Positions 1-9,213 of a stretch of 64,000 nucleotides of DNA are shown here, piece after piece. The notes under the pieces were generated by a model, which had not been told where the DNA came from, did not search any database, and saw only the letters and a program-made list of their open reading frames with translations. The stretch spans positions 1,147,501-1,211,500 of the forward strand of contig NZ_BJKN01000002.1 of NCBI RefSeq assembly GCF_006538365.1. Direction: 5' to 3'. The stretch's first letter is position 1. Each line of letters opens with the position of its first letter. Made by a program: the position numbers and the translations under genes. The stretch is from Moorella sp. E308F (lineage in GTDB: Bacteria > Bacillota > DSM-521 > Neomoorellales > Neomoorellaceae).

Positions 1-206
1 AAGGCGGCCACAATCTCGGCCACCTGCTCTGTAAAGCGTTTAATTTCTTTTTTTGAAGGCCGGCCTGGTCCCGTTTCTAAAAAACAACGAAAGAAATTAA
101 AGCCCCCCGCCTGCCACAGGTGGAGGCCCACACTATAACCAAATCTATGATTAAACTCGGCCTGTAAAAAATCAATCGGCCTGGCAGTAACTAACGTAAT
201 ATTCAT
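1..206 (-). CDS. Hypothetical protein, 3' part cut by the window edge
   Basis: The N-terminal 68 residues of a protein are visible, beginning MNITLVTARPIDFLQAEF. The ATG at 206 is preceded by GGAGGTAC at a normal distance, so the start is well supported. The visible part is a mix of hydrophobic and aromatic residues without a signal peptide or catalytic motif. I do not recognise the family. A sporulation protein of the YtxC kind was considered but cannot be supported from this fragment. It lies downstream of a tRNA gene that has its own terminator, so it is probably transcribed separately. Confidence 0.6.
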   Translation of the reverse strand, partial: MNITLVTARPIDFLQAEFNHRFGYSVGLHLWQAGGFNFFRCFLETGPGRPSKKEIKRFTEQVAEIVAA

Positions 207-345
207 GGGCGTCGTACCTCCTTGTGCTGCTATTATATGTGCCGCCCATGTTTTGTATACAGTTGAGCTGCTGCCAGGTTGTCAAAAAATAAAGCTATTG
301 CAAGGCCCGGTGTGCCGGGTAAAATTGGTATCAAGGTAATTTTCG

Positions 346-376
346 TCAAAAAAACTCCTGCCTTCTTGCAGGAGTA
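346..376 (-). terminator. Rho-independent terminator of tRNA-Val(GAC)
   Basis: On the minus strand ACTCCTGC, a six-base loop and GCAGGAGT are followed by a run of T. It sits 13 bases after the tRNA-Val CCA end and ends that transcript. Confidence 0.85.
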
Positions 377-388
377 ATTTTTTCTAAA

Positions 389-463
389 TGGTGGGTCCGG
401 CAGGGATTGAACCTGCGACCCCCTCCGCGTCAAGGAGGTGCTCTCCCACTGAGCTACGAACCC
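389..463 (-). tRNA. tRNA-Val (anticodon GAC)
   Basis: A full cloverleaf can be drawn: acceptor GGGTTCG/CGGACCC, D arm GCTC..GAGC, anticodon stem CCTCC/GGAGG with loop TTGACGC, and T arm GCAGG-TTCAATC-CCTGC. The 3' CCA is encoded. Anticodon GAC reads Val codons GUC/GUU. It stands alone between its own promoter and terminator. A second Val tRNA (TAC) is at 48947-49021. Confidence 0.97.
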
Positions 464-492
464 GTTTCTTTTTATCTCCAGTGACGTTATAT

Positions 493-521
493 ATTATGCC
501 AGAAAAAGGCCCGCATGTCAA
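493..521 (-). promoter_or_regulatory. Sigma-A type promoter for tRNA-Val(GAC)
   Basis: TTGACA (516-521) and CATAAT (493-498) are separated by 17 bases on the minus strand, about 30 bases upstream of the mature tRNA. Confidence 0.85.
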
Positions 522-564
522 GGGAATCAAGCGAGAGCTTACATCTTGGTCGACAAGTTCATAC

Positions 565-1473
565 TCAAACCATGGCCTCTGAAACGCTCTCCTGCTTCTC
601 CCCGGCCACTTTCTCACTAAACTCGGCAGCATGGTAGGAACTGCGGACAAAGGGAGCAGAGGCTACATATAAGAATCCCATTTCCCGGCCTTTTTCGGAG
701 TACCAGGCAAAGGTATCCGGGGTGACAAATTCCTTAATTTCCAGGTGTCCCGCCGAAGGCCGCAGGTACTGACCGATAGTTAGAATATCGCAGTCTACCG
801 ACCGGAGATCGGCCATTACCTGTAAAACTTCCGCGGTTGTTTCTCCCAGGCCCACCATCAGGCCGGACTTGGTATAAATGGCCGGGTCAAGCTCTTTTAT
901 TTTTTTAAGAACCTGAAGGCTGCGGCGGTAATCAGCCTGGGGCCGGACCTTCTCGTAGAGGCGGGGAACTGTCTCCACATTATGGTTAAATATATCCGGT
1001 TTCGCCCTGGCGACAATGGTCAGGGCCTCTTCGTCGCCACGGAAATCCGGGGTGAGGACCTCAATATAAGTCTCCGGTAGGGCTGCTCGCAGGGCGGCAA
1101 TGGTGGCGGCAAAATGGCCGGCGCCGCCGTCGGGCAGGTCGTCCCTTGTTACCGAGGTGACAACCACATGCTTTAAGCCCAGGCGCCGCGCCGCTTCGGC
1201 CACACGCTCGGGTTCATCCTGCTCCACTGCCTGCGGCCGGCCGTGCTCGACGGCGCAAAAACGGCAGTTGCGGGTGCAGGTATTGCCCAGGATCATAAAG
1301 GTGGCCGTGCGCCTGGCAAAGCATTCCCCCTGATTAGGACAAAGGGCGCTCTGGCAAACAGTATTGAGATGTAAACCTTTAAGGAGCTTACGAGTGGCTT
1401 CGATATCCCCAGAGGAAGGTATACGTTTGTGCAACCATGGGGGCAGGCGCCGGCGCGCCACCGGTGATGACAC
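565..1473 (-). CDS. lipA: Lipoyl synthase
   Basis: Radical SAM enzyme that inserts two sulfurs into octanoyl groups on lipoyl domains (302 aa, family-typical). The auxiliary cluster motif C40-x4-C45-x5-C51 ([12 protein letters not shown]) and the radical SAM motif C66-x3-C70-x2-C73 (CTRNCRFC) are both present. The frame opens further upstream at a GTG, but that codon overlaps the GGAGGA ribosome binding site. The GTG nine bases after it gives the product VSSPVARRR and is preferred. It is the last gene of a glnA-lpdA-lipA set, 30 bp after lpdA. Pairing with lpdA fits a lipoate-dependent complex such as glycine cleavage or a 2-oxoacid dehydrogenase, whose other subunits are not in the window. 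Confidence 0.95.
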   Translation of the reverse strand: MSSPVARRRLPPWLHKRIPSSGDIEATRKLLKGLHLNTVCQSALCPNQGECFARRTATFMILGNTCTRNCRFCAVEHGRPQAVEQDEPERVAEAARRLGLKHVVVTSVTRDDLPDGGAGHFAATIAALRAALPETYIEVLTPDFRGDEEALTIVARAKPDIFNHNVETVPRLYEKVRPQADYRRSLQVLKKIKELDPAIYTKSGLMVGLGETTAEVLQVMADLRSVDCDILTIGQYLRPSAGHLEIKEFVTPDTFAWYSEKGREMGFLYVASAPFVRSSYHAAEFSEKVAGEKQESVSEAMV

Positions 1474-1503
1474 GGCCACACTTCCTCCCACTTTTGCTTT
1501 CGT

Positions 1504-2883
1504 TTATGAATGTATGCTTTTGCCGTGTACCGCCTCGGCGGCTTCCATGACGGCTTCGGCCAGGGTGGGATGGGCATGGATGGTCGCTGCCAATTCGGTG
1601 GCAGTTATACCCTTGTTTACCGCCAGGGCACCTTCAGCGATGAGCTCGGTGGCATGGGGGCCCATGATAAAGACCCCCAGGATCCGGTCGCTTTCTGCCT
1701 CGGCAATTATCTTGACCATGCCTTCTGTTTCCCCGCTGCACAGGGCCTTGCCGCTGGCCTGGAAGGGGAATTTACCGACCTTGACCTTTATACCCCGTTC
1801 TTCGGCGGCTTCTTTGGTCAGGCCAACGCCGGCAATCTCCGGCAGGGTATAGATACAGCTAGGTACGGCGTCGTAGTCGACCTTTGTGGGCCGGCCCATG
1901 ATGGTGGCTACCGCCGCCAGGCCCTGGGCCGAGGCCACATGGGCGAGCTGTATTTTATTGGTAACGTCGCCAATGGCGTAGATGCCGGGAACGTTCGTCC
2001 GCATATATTCGTCGACGATTATTTCACCTTTGGGGCCCATAGCGACGCCGGCTTCTTCCAGCCCTAAGTCCCGGGTGTTGAACTGGCGGCCGATGGAGAT
2101 CAAAACTTTATCGGCCTCTATGGTCTGGCCATCAGCCAGGGTGGCCCGAACGCGATTGCCTTCTTCTTTAACTGCCGTTATCTGGGCCTTCGTCTTGATC
2201 TCCACCCCGGCTTTTTTGAGCATCATACTGAAGCGCCGGGAAATCTCACTGTCAATCATGGGGAGGATAGTGGGCATCATTTCTACAATGGTAACTTTGC
2301 TCCCCAGGGTGGCGAACAGGCTGGCAAATTCGCACCCAATGACCCCGCCGCCGACGATGAGGAGCTCCGCCGGTACATCCTTCCAGGCCAGGGCCTCGTT
2401 GCTGGTCACAACAGTGCTGCCGTTATAGCCCAGGGCGGTAATCAATGCCGGTTCCGACCCGGTGGCCAGGATGATGTTTTCGGCTTCGATATTTTCTACG
2501 GTACCTTCGGCGGTGACCACCTCCACCCGGCCGGGACCTTTGAGAAAGCCGCGCCCTTTGATATGGTCGACTTTATTTTTCTTGAACAAATAGGCAATAC
2601 CCTGGGTCAGCTGCTTGACCACGGCGTCCTTGCGCGCTGCCAGGCGGGCATAGTCCACCCGGTAATCCTTAACGTCAATACCAAAGGCCGCCGCTCCCTG
2701 GATACCCTTAACCAGGGCCGCCCCGGCCAGCAGCGCCTTGGTGGGGATGCAGCCGCGATTGAGGCAGGTACCGCCCAAAGCGTCCTGCTCGACTACTACC
2801 ACCCTGGCTCCCAGCTGGGCCGCCCGGATGGCCGCCACATAGCCTCCCGGCCCGCCGCCGATGATGGCAATTTTATAGCTCAA
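1504..2883 (-). CDS. lpdA: Dihydrolipoyl dehydrogenase (E3 / L protein)
   Basis: Flavoprotein disulfide reductase that reoxidises dihydrolipoamide with NAD+ (459 aa, normal length). Seen in sequence: N-terminal FAD-binding GGGPGGYVAA, the redox pair C40-x4-C45 in GGTCLNRGCIPTK, a central NAD-binding GGGVIGCEFA, and the C-terminal active-site HPTLAE with H438 and E443. The start is a TTG with GGGAGGG upstream. It begins 16 bp after glnA ends and is followed by lipA, so the three are probably co-transcribed. The genes encoding the lipoyl-bearing partner are not nearby. Confidence 0.95.
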   Translation of the reverse strand: MSYKIAIIGGGPGGYVAAIRAAQLGARVVVVEQDALGGTCLNRGCIPTKALLAGAALVKGIQGAAAFGIDVKDYRVDYARLAARKDAVVKQLTQGIAYLFKKNKVDHIKGRGFLKGPGRVEVVTAEGTVENIEAENIILATGSEPALITALGYNGSTVVTSNEALAWKDVPAELLIVGGGVIGCEFASLFATLGSKVTIVEMMPTILPMIDSEISRRFSMMLKKAGVEIKTKAQITAVKEEGNRVRATLADGQTIEADKVLISIGRQFNTRDLGLEEAGVAMGPKGEIIVDEYMRTNVPGIYAIGDVTNKIQLAHVASAQGLAAVATIMGRPTKVDYDAVPSCIYTLPEIAGVGLTKEAAEERGIKVKVGKFPFQASGKALCSGETEGMVKIIAEAESDRILGVFIMGPHATELIAEGALAVNKGITATELAATIHAHPTLAEAVMEAAEAVHGKSIHS

Positions 2884-2899
2884 TGTAAAACCCTCCCGC

Positions 2900-4228
2900 C
2901 TAAAACTTGGTCAGGTACTGATCAATTTCCCACTGGTGCACCCTGGTGCGGTATTCCTCGCACTCAATCCGTTTGGCTTCCAGGAAACGCTGGTAGATAT
3001 GGGGACCCAGGGCCTCACGAATAACCTGATCCTTCTCTAATTCATCCAGGGCTTCATCCAGGGTGCCCGGCAGAAGTTCAATACCATGGGCCTTCAGGCT
3101 GGCTTTATCCATGTCATAAATGTTACCGTTTACAGGAAGCGGTGGCTGGATACGCTTCTTTATTCCATCCAGGCCGGCTTTCAGCATGACGGCAATGGCC
3201 AGGTAGGGATTGGCCGAGGGATCGGGATGGCGTACCTCCAGCCGCGTGGACAGGCCCCGTTTGGCCGGGATACGGATTAAGGGGCTGCGGTTCTGCGGTG
3301 ACCAGGCAATATAGACAGGCGCTTCATACCCCGATACCAGGCGTTTATAGGAGTTAACCGTAGGGTTAGTAATGGCCGTCATACCCCGGGCATGGGTTAT
3401 CAAACCACCGATAAAGTAGTAGGCAATTTCACTTAACTGCAGTTTATCTTCCGGGTCATAAAAGGCATTTTTACCGTCGCGGAAAAGGGAGATGTTACAG
3501 TGCATACCCGACCCCGCTATGCCGTAAATGGGTTTAGGCATAAAAGTAGCATGGAGGCCGTGGCGCTGGGCAATGGTCCGCACCACGAACTTGAAGGTGG
3601 CGATATTGTCGGCCGTCCGCAGGGCGTCGGCATACTTAAAGTCGATTTCATGCTGGCCCGGGGCCACTTCATGGTGGGAAGCCTCAATTTCAAAGCCCAT
3701 CTGCTGCAGGGTCAGGACCATATCCCGCCGGGCGTCTTCGCCAAGGTCAACCGGGGTCAGGTCAAAGTAACCGGCGCGGTCGTGGGTCTCCAGGGTCGGG
3801 CGACCATTGGCGTCAGTGTGGAAAAGAAAAAACTCCGCTTCCGGCCCAACATTCATCGTAAAGCCCATGGCTTCCGCTTCGGCGATAACCCTTTTCAGCG
3901 TTCCCCGCGGGCAGCCGATAAAGGGCGTGCCGTCAGCGTTGTAAACATCGCAGATGAGCCGCGCTACAGCATCGCCGTTGGGTCGCCAGGGAAAGATAGT
4001 AAAGGTGGAGGGGTCCGGTCGCAGGTACATGTCGGATTCCTCAATGCGGACAAAACCTTCAATGGAGGAACCATCAAACATGAGTTCATTATTGAGGGCC
4101 TTTGGTAGCTGCTCGATTGTAATCGCTACATTTTTTAAAACACCAAAGATATCAGTAAACTGAAGGCGTATAAACTTGACTCCCAGATCAGCCGCTTGTT
4201 GTAAAATCAACTCCCGGCCTTCGGCCAT
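2900..4228 (-). CDS. glnA: Glutamine synthetase type I
   Basis: ATP-dependent synthesis of glutamine from glutamate and ammonia. At 442 aa it has the short GSI-alpha (Bacillus/Clostridia) length, and I saw no adenylylation-site insert. Recognisable landmarks are [10 protein letters not shown] in the beta-grasp domain, GPEAEFFLF, the [12 protein letters not shown] metal/substrate segment, and [14 protein letters not shown] start with GGGGAAG upstream. It is the first gene of the glnA-lpdA-lipA unit and has a consensus promoter about 70 bp upstream. No GlnR gene or obvious GlnR box was recognised. Confidence 0.96.
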   Translation of the reverse strand: MAEGRELILQQAADLGVKFIRLQFTDIFGVLKNVAITIEQLPKALNNELMFDGSSIEGFVRIEESDMYLRPDPSTFTIFPWRPNGDAVARLICDVYNADGTPFIGCPRGTLKRVIAEAEAMGFTMNVGPEAEFFLFHTDANGRPTLETHDRAGYFDLTPVDLGEDARRDMVLTLQQMGFEIEASHHEVAPGQHEIDFKYADALRTADNIATFKFVVRTIAQRHGLHATFMPKPIYGIAGSGMHCNISLFRDGKNAFYDPEDKLQLSEIAYYFIGGLITHARGMTAITNPTVNSYKRLVSGYEAPVYIAWSPQNRSPLIRIPAKRGLSTRLEVRHPDPSANPYLAIAVMLKAGLDGIKKRIQPPLPVNGNIYDMDKASLKAHGIELLPGTLDEALDELEKDQVIREALGPHIYQRFLEAKRIECEEYRTRVHQWEIDQYLTKF

Positions 4229-4298
4229 AAACTAGCTTCCCCTCTCTAAAGCTGAAAGCGCCCCGGTAAAATGACGCCTCTTTACTTATACAAATTTG

Positions 4299-4327
4299 AT
4301 TATATCATCCGCCCCTGCAGGATTCAA
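4299..4327 (-). promoter_or_regulatory. Sigma-A type promoter upstream of glnA
   Basis: TTGAAT (4322-4327) and TATAAT (4299-4304) with a 17-base spacer on the minus strand. It lies in the 120-bp gap between the P-loop ATPase gene and glnA and explains separate transcription of the glnA-lpdA-lipA unit. Confidence 0.8.
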
Positions 4328-4348
4328 CAATTTTTACACCTACCACCG

Positions 4349-5482
4349 CTATACCTGGCCCAACATTTCGGCCGCATAACCCAGGATGCGCTGGAGGATT
4401 TCTTCCCGTTTGGCATTAATGGCTGCAAAATCCATGGCCGGGGTGTAATAACTTTCCATGCGGTCATGGGTAAGTTTCGCCTCACGGATATGGGCAATAG
4501 CCCGGTCCAGGGCCGCCTGGTAACGCACAACGGCGCTGGCAATCTCATTGCCGTAGAGGTTTAAATGCTCCCGGTCAATAAAGCGGTTTAAATCTAAAGC
4601 CATAGCCACCTGGAGTCCGGGGATGGCCTGGACGTCAATATCATGGGGTGGCTGCCAGTTCATCACCGCCACCTGAATTTCCGGGATAATAACCATATCA
4701 ATATTGTTGGGGTCAAAGGGGCAGTGGTAAACTTCGGTATCAAGGCCTTTCTCGTGGGCCATTCGCGCTACCGCAGCCAGGATCCCCGAAACACCGGTAC
4801 CCGGGTCCCCGGCAATGGTAAAAAGACGCCGGATATCCTGGAGCAGGGTTTCCACGTTGCCGGTCACCAGCCCCTGGGGTGTCAGGGCGGTGGCAAAGAG
4901 ATGGCGTTCCCGGGCCTTCCTGTTATAACGGGGCCGTACCCCGGCAAAAATAGCTTCGAGGAGTTCCGCCTTGGCCTGGTAGACCCGGGGGATAATCATG
5001 CTTTCGGCTACATAACTCTCCCACTCATCCCGGATCACCCTGGCCTCCTTTAGAGCACTATAGGCTATGCGGTACAGGCGGCTGATACGGGCATTATCCT
5101 GCAGGACCTGCTCCTTGCTGGCCCGCATTTTATCCTCATCCCAGTAGTCGCCCAGGTGGATAATTTCATCCACCGCCCCCGGGTTCTTGGGGTCAAAGAT
5201 GTGGGGAGCGGTGCCGTCGATTATGGCTACCCTGATCTTAGGGATAACCACCCCATCGAGGGAGTTGTTATCCGAAGAACAGCAATGGAATTCCACGTCA
5301 AAACCCCGCTCCAGCATGGCTTCGCCAATCTTATGCATGAAAGTGGACTTGCCCACTCCGGGCCCACCTTTGACAACAAAGATGCGCGTGGCATCGGGTT
5401 CAATAATAAAATCGTAAAAGGAATAAAAACCCATGCAGGTATTGCCGCCGGGAAACACTTTCTTTAATTTACCTTTCGGCAT
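4349..5482 (-). CDS. Two-domain P-loop ATPase, PRK06851-like, function unknown
   Basis: 377-aa cytosolic protein. The first half has a perfect Walker A, GGPGVGKST (39-47), followed by FHCCSSDNNSLDGVVIP and IRVAIIDGTAPH. The second half repeats the plan: AGDPGTGVSG (224-233), YHCPFDPNNIDMVIIP and IQVAVMNWQPPH. The second P-loop lacks the catalytic lysine. The protein is therefore an internal duplication with one active and one degenerate nucleotide site. ATG start with GGGAGGGG upstream. It is upstream of glnA on the same strand but glnA has its own promoter. The family is widespread in Firmicutes without an assigned role as far as I know. Confidence 0.75.
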   Translation of the reverse strand: MPKGKLKKVFPGGNTCMGFYSFYDFIIEPDATRIFVVKGGPGVGKSTFMHKIGEAMLERGFDVEFHCCSSDNNSLDGVVIPKIRVAIIDGTAPHIFDPKNPGAVDEIIHLGDYWDEDKMRASKEQVLQDNARISRLYRIAYSALKEARVIRDEWESYVAESMIIPRVYQAKAELLEAIFAGVRPRYNRKARERHLFATALTPQGLVTGNVETLLQDIRRLFTIAGDPGTGVSGILAAVARMAHEKGLDTEVYHCPFDPNNIDMVIIPEIQVAVMNWQPPHDIDVQAIPGLQVAMALDLNRFIDREHLNLYGNEIASAVVRYQAALDRAIAHIREAKLTHDRMESYYTPAMDFAAINAKREEILQRILGYAAEMLGQV

Positions 5483-5616
5483 GGCTGTCCCCTCCCTTGC
5501 TGGTCCGCATACTCAGCTCGAGCCATTCCAATACATGTTATGCAGCCGGCCGCGGGAATTTCTCCTGCGGCATGAGGAAATGAGTGGAACCAGAGTTTTA
5601 AGGAGGGCCTTATAGC

Positions 5617-6105
5617 TTGGACATTGGCGAAAGCCTGGTCGGCTCCTATTTTAAATACGTCCTGGGCAGCAAGATCGTCGTCTACAACTGCCACCTGGAG
5701 GGCGGCGGCGAGATAGACGTGATCGCCCTGGCGCCGGATGGCAGCAGGGTCTACCTGTGTGAAGTAGCCACCCACCTGCGGGGTCTCCTCTACGGTGACA
5801 GCAACGCTGCCACGTGCACGCGCATAGCGCATAAAATAAAAAGGGCGGCTGCCTTTGCCGCCGCCAATTTTCCCGGGTGGGAACCGGTTTTTATGCTCTG
5901 GGCTCCGGTCGTGTCCCGGGGCCTAGTACGGGATCTGGTTGCCATAAAAGAAAACTGCCCCGCCCAGGGCATCACGGTAGAGCTGGTCCTCAACCGCGAC
6001 TATACCGCCTGCATCCGCCGCTTACGGGAAGCGGCGCGGCAAAATATTAAAACTACCGACGAACCTGCCTTCCGTTTGCTCCAAATTCTGGAACACCTGC
6101 GTTAA
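5617..6105 (+). CDS. PD-(D/E)XK-like nuclease-fold protein, function unknown
   Basis: 162-aa protein starting at TTG with AAGGAGGG upstream. Residues 32-51 read as E-I-D followed by Y-L-C-E-V-A, which resembles the beta-hairpin D...ExK core of restriction-endonuclease-like folds (here D34 and E49). The lysine position is A51, so catalysis is doubtful. Sequence similar in layout to conserved small Firmicute nuclease-fold proteins. It is the only plus-strand gene in the first 17 kb, and its last 53 bp overlap the 3' end of the convergent ubiX-like gene. Function not assigned. Confidence 0.6.
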   Translation: MDIGESLVGSYFKYVLGSKIVVYNCHLEGGGEIDVIALAPDGSRVYLCEVATHLRGLLYGDSNAATCTRIAHKIKRAAAFAAANFPGWEPVFMLWAPVVSRGLVRDLVAIKENCPAQGITVELVLNRDYTACIRRLREAARQNIKTTDEPAFRLLQILEHLR

Positions 6106-6673
6106 GATTTGTCTTCTCACCGCCGCACCAGCGTGTTGCCAGCTCGAACTCAAGTCCAAGTTGGTCCAGAATGCGCCCCACCAGGTGGTTGACCAGGTCG
6201 TCAATATTCCGCGGGTGATAATAAAAAGCAGGCATGGGAGGCATAATAACAGCCCCCAGTCGCGCCAGGGTCAACATATTCTCCAGGTGAATTGCATGCA
6301 AAGGCGTTTCCCGGGGGACAAGGATAAGTTTCCGGCCTTCCTTTAAAGTAACATCGGCAGCCCGAATAATTAAGTTTGCCGCGTATCCGTGAGCAATCCC
6401 GGCCAGGGTTTTCATACTGCAAGGTACGATTACCATGCCCTGATGCTGGAAAGAACCGCTTGCCAATGGCGCCGTCAAATCGTTTTCCGGATAGTAGTGA
6501 GCGGCCAATTGGCGGAGATTTTCTTCGTCGAGGCCTGTTTCAAGACGCATAGTTTCCCTGGCCCAGTGGCTTAAAACTAAATGCACCTCGACCTCCTTAG
6601 TTTTTAAAGCTTCTAGCAGCCTGACGGCATAGATGGCGCCGGTAGCTCCGGTAACCGCCACGACTAATTTCAT
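6053..6673 (-). CDS. ubiX: UbiX-family flavin prenyltransferase
   Basis: Makes prenylated FMN, the cofactor of UbiD-type decarboxylases. 206 aa; the N-terminal FMN-binding TGATGAIYA, VPCSMKTLAGIAHG, and RKLILVPRETPLHAIHLENM are characteristic of the UbiX/Pad1 family. The C terminus is about 15 residues longer than usual and runs into the convergent gene at 5617-6105. No ubiD gene is seen in the window. A nearby pathway for a ring-derived substrate could use a UbiD elsewhere in the genome, which is inference. Confidence 0.9.
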   Translation of the reverse strand: MKLVVAVTGATGAIYAVRLLEALKTKEVEVHLVLSHWARETMRLETGLDEENLRQLAAHYYPENDLTAPLASGSFQHQGMVIVPCSMKTLAGIAHGYAANLIIRAADVTLKEGRKLILVPRETPLHAIHLENMLTLARLGAVIMPPMPAFYYHPRNIDDLVNHLVGRILDQLGLEFELATRWCGGEKTNLNAGVPEFGANGRQVRR

Positions 6674-6810
6674 GTATTATTTTCCCCTTCCCGCACTTTG
6701 CCAGTTCCTCCGTGTTAACCATAATTTAATCCCCCAGTACTGTCAAGCATCAATTGAAATGTCAACTGCCTTCCGTAAAAAACGCTCCAGGATAAACCTG
6801 GAGCTCTTGA

Positions 6811-7914
6811 TTATATCTGTACTAATTCCCGCGGGTAATCCGTCAGGATCTCATTCTTATTCTCGCCAACGTAAATAACATCTGTCACCCTGGGTCCGCC
6901 AATGCCGGGACGGTAAATAGTAGGTAGCAAAAGATCCACTACCATGCCGGCCTCGATAACCTCCGTGCGGCCTTTACCGATGATCGGGTAAAACTCCGAC
7001 TGGCGCAGGCCTACCCCGTAGCCGACCAGATCCAGGTAGTTGTTGCCATAACCGGCGGTCTCAACCACCTCCCGGGCGGCGGCATCCACCTCCCCTGCTG
7101 TAGCCCCCGGCCTTAAGGCGGCTATGGCCCGGTCCTGGGCCTCCAGCAGGAGATAGTAGATATTTTCTTGCTCCGGAGGGATCCGGCCTACAGCCACGGT
7201 CCGACACATCTTAGCACAGTAACCCTCGTAAGTCGCGCCCAGGTGGATGACCACCGCCTCCCCCGGCGCAATCTTTTTATTGCTGGCGCAGGGGTGGGTC
7301 AGGAGGGCCCGTTCCCCAGAGACCACTTGAGGTCGGAAGGAAGACCCACCTGAGCCGGCTTTCAACATGGCATATTCCGCTTCGGCCAGGATATCCAGTT
7401 CTGTTACCCCCGGCCGGACGCTTTTGATGGCCGCTTCCATGCCGCGACAGGCGGCCGCCGCCGCCTGCCGCATAAATTCAATTTCTTGAGCTTCCTTCAC
7501 TGACCGGATCCGGTAGAAAAGATCTGCAGCCCCGATAAAATTTTTCTCTGGGAAAGCCTGGCGCAGGCCATCGTAAAGGGCGAAGTCGACAAAATAGCGT
7601 TCAAACCCAATACGTGGCTCCTTCAGGCCATAAGCTCTAATCCGTTCTACAACCTTGCTGGCCAGGGTCTCACGAGGGAAGTAATAGCCATAGGTGGTAA
7701 GCCCCGACTCCCGTTCCACGTAACCAGCATCCAGCCACAGTGTAACGGCGCAGGGTTCCCCTTCCCGGGGGATCAGGACCGCCAGGCACTCGATCTGGGT
7801 CAGGCCGGTGAAATAAATCAGATTTTCCCGGTTGACCACCAGCAGGAGGTCCAGATTTTTTTCCGCCATTAATCTCCGGGCTTTTTCAAATCGATCGACA
7901 AAACGCGCCCCCAA
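6811..7914 (-). CDS. M24-fold (creatinase/prolidase) protein lacking all metal ligands
   Basis: 367-aa protein with an N-terminal creatinase-like domain and a C-terminal pita-bread domain. In active M24 peptidases five residues (D, D, H, E, E) bind two metals. Here the matching positions appear as H (IHLGATYEGY), K (CAKMCRT), Y (GYGVGL), L (VVDLLLPTIY) and T (GGPRVTDV). It therefore cannot be a standard metallo-aminopeptidase. Creatinase itself is a metal-independent member of this fold, so a C-N hydrolase role is possible. A TTG nine bases after GGAG is taken as start. It follows the BenE-like permease by 19 bp and is the last gene of the catabolic cluster. Confidence 0.8.
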   Translation of the reverse strand: MGARFVDRFEKARRLMAEKNLDLLLVVNRENLIYFTGLTQIECLAVLIPREGEPCAVTLWLDAGYVERESGLTTYGYYFPRETLASKVVERIRAYGLKEPRIGFERYFVDFALYDGLRQAFPEKNFIGAADLFYRIRSVKEAQEIEFMRQAAAAACRGMEAAIKSVRPGVTELDILAEAEYAMLKAGSGGSSFRPQVVSGERALLTHPCASNKKIAPGEAVVIHLGATYEGYCAKMCRTVAVGRIPPEQENIYYLLLEAQDRAIAALRPGATAGEVDAAAREVVETAGYGNNYLDLVGYGVGLRQSEFYPIIGKGRTEVIEAGMVVDLLLPTIYRPGIGGPRVTDVIYVGENKNEILTDYPRELVQI

Positions 7915-7933
7915 GGTTAACAACTCCTATCTA

Positions 7934-9184
7934 TCAGTTAAAATCCTTAGGTTCCACCAGTAGGGAAACTACGATCCCGCCTACCAGTGACCAGAAGGGG
8001 GAACTGATCTTCAAGATGGTAATCCCCGACATGGCAATTACCAGGGCAAAGAAGGCGCCGTAGCGGAATTTTTTGGAGGAAAAGGCCAGCTCAAAGGCGC
8101 TCAAAAGCACTCCGATCATGGCCAGACCAGCCAGGAGGCTTACCAGTTGCACTGGCAGGGCTTTGACGAAGGGTACTGCCACGCTGGCAAAGAGGCCAAA
8201 GGCGCCAAAGGTGAGGCCGTTAACTATAGTCGCAGCGTAGCGACCCGATTTGTCCGGTCCTGCCTCATCCGAGCTGCAGATAGCCGTCATGGGGCCGGCA
8301 ATATTGGCGTTGTGACCGCCAAAGAAAGAAGTTATTATGCCGCCAATGCCGCTGATGATAGTCATAGCGTTAATGGGAGCCTTATATCCCTGGGCTGTCA
8401 GGACACCATAGGCCTGAGCATTTTCAGCGCCAATTACCAGCACCGCCAGGGGTATGGCAATGGCAAAGAAGGCTCCTGCGGAAAAATCGGGGGCGAAGAA
8501 CCGCGGTAGTAGCCAGGTTATTTTGACATCAGCAAACTTGAAGCCACCTACTAATAAAGCTACAACTACGCCAACGACCAGGGACCAGAGAATAGGTGAC
8601 ACCTTTTTCGTCAGCCTCTGACCCAGGAAATAGCCTGCCAGGGCGGCGCCGGCTATAATCGGTGCTTGCTGGGTAGAGGTAACAATGCCCGTACCAAATC
8701 TGATCATAGCTCCGGCGATCATGGCCATCACTATCGGCAATGGGACCCAGCGCATGGCTTTTCCTATCATGCCGGATACCCCTAGAAACAGGACAAGGAT
8801 GCCCGCAATCAGGTAGGCACCTACCGCTTCGTTAAAAGAGAACAGAGGCAAAGCTGAAGCGAGCATGACGGCGGCGGGGATGGAATAGGCTCCATTAATG
8901 GGCATTTTGTAGTATAGACCTAAAATAATACTAATGAGACCGCCAAAGAAATAAATTGAAAATAACCAGGATATGGTTTGAACATCCGTAAGTTTTGCAT
9001 TCTGGGCAGCATTCATAACAATCAGGGCAGGACCAGAACATCCGAAAATGGTGGCCACTATCCCGGTGGTGATGGTGTTGGCATTTAGTTTACCCCAAAG
9101 ATTGCGCCAACCTTCACCAAATCCTGGGCCCCTCTCCCATATGGCTTCTTTGGTCTTTGATGGTATCTCGGTAGCTACGGACAT
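7934..9184 (-). CDS. benE: BenE-family benzoate/H+ symporter-like permease
   Basis: 416-aa polytopic membrane protein with about 12 hydrophobic segments. Family-typical features are the conserved N-terminal NTITTGIVATIFGCSGPAL, the GAYSIPAA loop, and the FFGGHNANIAGPMTAICSS segment near residue 310. BenE proteins import benzoate or related aromatic acids with protons, but relatives take other substrates. The gene sits 88 bp downstream of the LarA-like gene, after a strong hairpin, and just before the M24-fold gene. Context suggests it imports the substrate of this catabolic cluster; the actual substrate is unknown. Confidence 0.85.
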   Translation of the reverse strand: MSVATEIPSKTKEAIWERGPGFGEGWRNLWGKLNANTITTGIVATIFGCSGPALIVMNAAQNAKLTDVQTISWLFSIYFFGGLISIILGLYYKMPINGAYSIPAAVMLASALPLFSFNEAVGAYLIAGILVLFLGVSGMIGKAMRWVPLPIVMAMIAGAMIRFGTGIVTSTQQAPIIAGAALAGYFLGQRLTKKVSPILWSLVVGVVVALLVGGFKFADVKITWLLPRFFAPDFSAGAFFAIAIPLAVLVIGAENAQAYGVLTAQGYKAPINAMTIISGIGGIITSFFGGHNANIAGPMTAICSSDEAGPDKSGRYAATIVNGLTFGAFGLFASVAVPFVKALPVQLVSLLAGLAMIGVLLSAFELAFSSKKFRYGAFFALVIAMSGITILKISSPFWSLVGGIVVSLLVEPKDFN

Positions 9185-9213
9185 TGCAGGTTTACCTCCT
9201 TCAAGTAATTTAG

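Noticed and set aside
1..206. Assignment of the first fragment to a YtxC-type sporulation protein
   Set aside because: The 68 visible residues carry no diagnostic motif.
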